Positions 60,150-64,000 of a DNA stretch of 64,000 nucleotides are shown one piece after another. The first letter of the stretch is position 1; each line of letters starts with the position of its first letter. The notes below the pieces were generated by a model, which made no database searches, had not been told where the DNA came from, and saw only the letters and a program-made list of their open reading frames with translations. The stretch is from Lunularia cruciata (lineage: Eukaryota; Streptophyta; Marchantiopsida; Lunulariales; Lunulariaceae), in NCBI GenBank assembly GCA_948567375.1, contig OX419759.1:61605493-61669492 (forward strand), in the 5' to 3' direction. Position numbers and translations under genes: made by a program.

Positions 60150-60590
60150 TTGGCCTTTCAAGAATTGAAAGCCGCCTTGCTACATGCACCAATCTTGAAG
60201 TGGTATGACCCAAAATGTCCAATCAAGTTGGCTATAGATGCATCAGGCATAGCAATAGGAGCAGTCCTACAACAAGAGTGGCATAACGAATGGCATCCAA
60301 TTGCATATTTCTCTCAAAAGTTGTTATCGGTAGAGCACAACTACCACACCATAGAACAAGAAGAGCTGGCCATTGTTCTAGCAACCAAGCATTTGAATCA
60401 CTATTTGGGCAAGAAGGCATTTGTAGTAAAGACATACCACAAACTTCTAGTCTACCTCAAGACGCAAAAGGATCTATCTTGTTGCCAAATTTGGTGGGCA
60501 GAGTGGTGATAACGCTTCAACATGACAATCACCTACATGGAGGGTAAGAAGCAATTTGCAGATGCATTTACTCGCACACAAATGGTAAAA
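60150..60590 (+). pseudogene. RNase H of the chromovirus
   Basis: LAIDASGIAIGAVLQQEW, PIAYFSQKL, NYHTIEQEELAIVLATKHL and a degenerate T(D)HK.L block mark the gypsy RNase H. Two stops at about 60507 precede NMTITYMEGKKQFADAFTR, the domain end. Confidence 0.85.
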
Positions 60591-60769
60591 AACTTGGTGG
60601 CAGAGGTTAAGATTAACCTAAATTCTGGCCAGAGATTTTGGGTGTTACAAAAACTGATCTATAGATTGTAGAAGCGCAATCATCCAAAGGTGTCACCAAC
60701 ACCAAGGGACTCACCTTTTGGGATGGCAGATTATGGATCCCAAATGTCCCAAAATTATGCTCCACCATT

Positions 60770-61555
60770 CTAGTGGAATGTCATGATTCAGCCATTGTAG
60801 GTCATGTCGGAGTGGACAAGACCTTGGATGCAATCTAGCGCCATTACTATTGGCCCAAGATGAGCAACGATGTGATGGACTACGTGCATAGCTGCCTACT
60901 TTTTCAATAGAACAAAGCTTCTAATCAAGCTCCTACAGGGCTCCTTCAACTTCTCCCCACTCCTACCCAACGTTGGGAACAAGTGAGTATGGATCTAGTT
61001 TGTAAATTACCCAAGACCACCTTAGTGTTTGATTCCATCATGGTCTTTGTAGACCGGCTCAACAAAATGATTCATGTATGCCCTACCACCAAGGAGGTGA
61101 CTGCTCCACAACTAGCTCAATTATACTTAGATGCAATCTTTGCTCACCATGGCTTGTCTAGAGTACTCATCACCGATAGAGGCACCCAATTCACGAGTTT
61201 GTTTTGGCAAACACTCTTTGGTTTCTTCAAAACCAAGTTGGCCATGTCCATAGCATACCACCCACAAACAGATGGCCAAACAGAGCGGGCTAATCAAACA
61301 ATTGAAGACATGTTACGTAGCTTCACCTTAGAAGAGCAAGAGAGGTGGGACACCCTACTTCCGTTGGTAGAATCCGCTTACAACAATTTGGTGAATGCAT
61401 CCACCCAAGTCACTCCGTTCTTCCTCATGTATGGTGAGCATCCCTTTACACCTTCTAGCTTGATGAAGATCCATCCAGTCAACACATTTGTTTCTAGAAT
61501 CCAACAAGGTGTGGAGAGCGCCAAGCACATATTACAGATTGTGCAAAATTGATAG
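60770..61555 (+). pseudogene. Integrase of the chromovirus
   Basis: The zinc module (ECHDSAIVGHVGVDKTLDAI, HSCLLFQ) has lost its last Cys. The core keeps SMDLVCKLP, VLITDRGTQFTS and ANQTIEDML, which are the three acidic residues of the DDE site, and YHPQTDGQTERANQ is intact. Stops lie at about 60838 and 60910, and one more follows the core at 61550. Confidence 0.9.
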
Positions 61556-61585
61556 AAGTAGTATGCTAATGCACATCGTAGGCAC

Positions 61586-62044
61586 ATGGAGTTCAATGTT
61601 GGGGATCAAGTGTGGCTATCGACAACCAACCTCAGATTAGTTGGACCTCGTAAGCTCAGACCTCATTTTATTGGGCCTTTCTCGATTCTTCATCGCATCG
61701 GCACTGTGGCCTATCACCTTGAGCTACCACCACACATGAAGATCCATCCAATGTTCCATGTCTCCCTACTACACAGATATGCTCCCCGATCAGGCCAGGG
61801 TCATTCCACACAAAACATTCGACCTTGTCCGACACTCATTGATGGCATAAAGGAATATGAAGTGGAGCGGATTCTCCAAAAATCCATGCATGGCACTCGC
61901 CATCCGTGGATGGAATATCTAGTACAATGGAAAGGTTACCCTCTCTATGAAGCAACCTGGGAGCCCCCTGCCAATTTGACACATGCACCGGTGTTGGTGC
62001 AAGCATTTGAGCAACAATTGCACAATGAGGATATTGCGTCTTAA
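61586..62044 (+). pseudogene. Integrase C-terminal domain and chromodomain
   Basis: The open 152 codons begin FNVGDQVWLSTTNLRL and LRPHFIGPFSILHRIG (GPY/F module). They end with a chromodomain from about 61850: YEVERILQKSMHG, YLVQWKGYPLYEATWEP. Chromodomains of this kind bind methylated histone H3 and steer insertion into heterochromatin. The frame ends 13 bp before the 3' LTR. Confidence 0.9.
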
Positions 62045-62057
62045 AAGGAGGGAGGTC
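62043..62057 (+). other. Polypurine tract
   Basis: AAAAGGAGGGAGGTC immediately before the TG of the 3' LTR, the usual plus-strand primer of LTR elements. Confidence 0.85.
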
Positions 62058-62790
62058 TGTAATACCAAGAGCTAGCTATATGATCTAGATGTGAAATTAG
62101 ATTTAGTAACATCTAGAATGATGTTATACATGATGGTCAAAATAGATAAGATAGAAGTATCACCAAAAGAGTACTTCTACTAATAGGACAAAAACCAAAA
62201 TAGACTTGAGAACCTTAGAACCAATAGCTAGACATATGATTTAAAGGTGAGAATTGGTTTGGTAACATCAGGAAGGATGTTACACATGATGGAATAAACA
62301 GATCAGAAAGAGGTATCACCAAAAGGGGACTTCTACTAATAGAGTAGGAACCGAAATATGCTTGAAATCTTTGAAGGCAATTTTGAAGGCCTAAATAAAT
62401 GAATTAGGCCTAAAAAATGTGCAAATTTTCCCCCAACGGAGGAAAGGTTGGCCTTCCTTCCCCCTTGGTTTGTCTTGTCGAGAGCTTTCCAACGGTACCT
62501 TACGTGATTATGAGATTCCTATAGCAAGATTCCCTAAAAGATTCCCTCTAGTCAAAGCTTGTTTGACCAACCAAATAGGACCTAGACCAGACATGTCACC
62601 CATCCAAGTAAGTAATCCAAGGGTGGAGCTTTATGACATGCCACCTATCTGTGTGCCTAATCCTATGCTGGAGCTTCCTTGGAAGAGATACTCTTTGTCT
62701 ATATAATAAAGAGAAGGTGCTCCTTTGGGACATCGAATGTTTGAGTGTGCAATTTGTGTTTCTCTCTTCTCTTGTCCTCGGAGTACTATA
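62058..62790 (+). repeat. 3' LTR
   Basis: Matches the 5' LTR over its whole length. The end has drifted to TACTATA and is followed at once by the second GGACA. Confidence 0.95.
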
Positions 62791-62795
62791 GGACA

Positions 62796-63072
62796 TAAGG
62801 CAAGTTCATGTCCACTGACTTTTGAGATCAAGAGATTGAGAGAAAGGAGAGGCTTACTTGACTTGGGTTTGCATGTTGAACCTTCTTCACCAAGATTGGG
62901 AGGGAGAAGATCTAAGACCAAGGAGTTGTATGAGGTTTGTGGAGTGGAAGGACTTCCAAAAGGATATGAGTGTAGTGGAGTAAAAGCACTTTTGGAAATT
63001 TTGATGAAGGATCTTGGAGAAAATCTTAGTACAACTATAGAAATACCACCATCTTCATTAGCTAGTTCTTAA
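62796..63072 (+). pseudogene. Downstream part of the interrupted zinc-knuckle frame
   Basis: An open stretch of about 92 codons reads on from the knuckle: HKASSCPLTFEIKRLRERRG, HVEPSSPRLGGRRSKTKEL, ECSGVKALLEILMKDLGENL, ending at a TAA at 63070-63072. The family is not recognised beyond the knuckle. Confidence 0.6.
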
Positions 63073-63308
63073 GATTAGTGATGGAGATAATCTTTCAACT
63101 TATGGATAAACTATTCATGAGAGTTTGATTAATATGCACTCTAGGATTTGATGTTGCTATAGAAATCTTGAAACAACCTAAACTTTTTTTGTTCCCTAGG
63201 ATGGATTGTTCTCAGGTATTTTTAGTCATATATATACTCTATTAGTTATAGACTGAGAGAAAAAAAAGAAAAAAAATTGAGAGAAAAGAAAGATAATGAG
63301 GGGTTAAG
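63073..63308. other. Leader-like A-rich segment
   Basis: No frame. The last 60 bp (from 63250) is an AGAGAAAAAAAAGAAAAAAA-type A-rich run, then a GGGGTTAAGATGG start context. It resembles the untranslated leader in front of a retroelement gag. Confidence 0.4.
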
Positions 63309-64000
63309 ATGGGGAAACATCCGGTTTTCTTTGGCAAGGATGGAGAAGATGTGGAGACCTTTGTGAGATAATTCAAGAGAGCTTGCATAGGAAAAAATGA
63401 GAGGAGGAAGAATGAGTGGATCTCACTATTACCAAATTTCTTTAAGGATGCAGTACTTACATGGTATGAGTCAGAATACCAAAAGAGAGAGAGTAGAGAT
63501 GGGGAAGAAGAGTCTTAGGAGAGTTTGACTTCATCACTCATTAAGAACTTTCTTCCATATGAGAGTTATGAGAGATTGATGAGTAAGGTTACCTTTCTCA
63601 AACAAGAAGATGGAGAGAAAATGAGAGTCTATGTGAAAAGAGTGGAAAAGTTAGAGTCTTGATTTCACATAGTGTTGAGGAAGGGTAGGGATGATATGGA
63701 GACTACTATGATTGGCATTGGAGCTATGCTCACCAAGAATTTTGTGGGAGGATTGAAACCACAAATTAGAAGCAAGGTGAGATATGAGAAACCTTCTTCC
63801 AAGGTTGAGGCTATCAAGATTGCAATTCGTATGGAGGAGAGTTTGGAAGGAGATGAGAGTGGTTTGGTGGTGAAGGAGGTTGGCATCCTCCTCAAGGTTA
63901 CAAGTATAGTGAAAATTTGGGTACTTTGGTGGCAAGGGTTGCACCACAAGTAGTAGTTGCTCCAGTTCTTGCATCTCCACCACATGATCCATTTCAAACC
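63309..64000 (+). pseudogene. Gag of a further retroelement, truncated by the window edge
   Basis: One frame from ATG 63309 gives MGKHPVFFGKDGEDVETFVR, then a stop at 63369. It continues WISLLPNFFKDAVLTWYESE and SLIKNFLPYESYERLMSKVT, then GGLKPQIRSKVRYEKP from the long open part at 63672. This is the retrotransposon Gag domain (WY..., F.P..Y.R.., L...G). In-frame stops show decay. The rest lies beyond 64000. Confidence 0.75.

Larger units (their letters stand above)
56216..62795 (+). mobile_element. Complete but dead Ty3/gypsy chromovirus with target-site duplication
   Basis: LTRs at 56221-56955 (735 bp) and 62058-62790 (733 bp) are flanked by the 5-bp duplication GGACA (56216-56220 and 62791-62795). 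LTR ends are TGTAATA...TATTACA (left copy). A primer binding site begins at 56957 and a purine tract precedes the right LTR. Internal order: Gag with CCHC knuckle, protease, RT, RNase H, integrase, chromodomain; this is the chromovirus layout. Each frame contains stops. The LTRs differ by about 9% by eye, mostly transitions, which fits an old methylated copy. Confidence 0.95.

Noticed and set aside
1-64000. tRNA, rRNA or CRISPR-like arrays
   Set aside because: Scanning for GGTTCRA-type T-loops and regularly spaced repeats gave no convincing candidate. The TGGTATCAGAG at 56957 is a primer binding site, not a tRNA gene.

Overview
The window looks like nuclear DNA of a land plant, most likely a seed-free lineage (bryophyte, lycophyte or fern). 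Reasons: spliced genes with GT-AG introns of about 100 to 1250 bp, three nucleus-encoded proteins of plant or eukaryotic type (CURT1, a chloroplast-targeted histidine-phosphatase-like protein, TMA7), AATAAA signals, and several decayed plant-type Ty3/gypsy elements. The species cannot be fixed from sequence alone.

Layout. 1-2786: minus-strand gene for a plastid/thylakoid phosphoglycerate-mutase-like protein, running off the left edge; the canonical catalytic RHG reads RAG. 5486-7413: four-exon TMA7 (ribosome-associated). 9008-11236: six-exon CURT1 (thylakoid curvature). About 11.6-16.8 kb: no recognised gene. 16919-17380 (minus): small secreted protein with ten cysteines packed into its last 27 residues, followed by AATAAA. 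18022-18376: a long near-perfect hairpin.

From about 20 kb to 47 kb the DNA is a graveyard of minus-strand retroelements. One copy spans about 20538-28769 (Gag, protease and RT traces, no integrase seen). A TIR-bounded repeat lies at 30025-32968. A second gypsy copy, 36425-45028, carries Gag, PR, RT, RNase H and integrase, then a PHD finger. 51293-52435 is an intact single-exon legume-lectin-domain gene without a kinase. 53.6-55.2 kb holds a decayed reverse transcriptase with no LTRs seen. 56221-62790 is a complete but dead chromodomain Ty3/gypsy element: 735/733 bp LTRs, a 5-bp GGACA target-site duplication, an initiator-Met-type primer binding site and a polypurine tract. It inserted inside the zinc-knuckle reading frame of an older element. 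Another Gag begins at 63309 and runs off the right edge.

How they fit. Four recognised host genes, two of them probably photosynthesis-related by targeting, flank or border a transposon-rich block. The dead elements are riddled with in-frame stops, and their LTR differences are mostly transitions, as expected for old methylated repeats. I see no operon-like or defence-like gene cluster. The most unusual items are the RAG pseudoenzyme, the PHD-tailed gypsy element, the long hairpin, the Cys-tailed secreted protein and the precise nested insertion.
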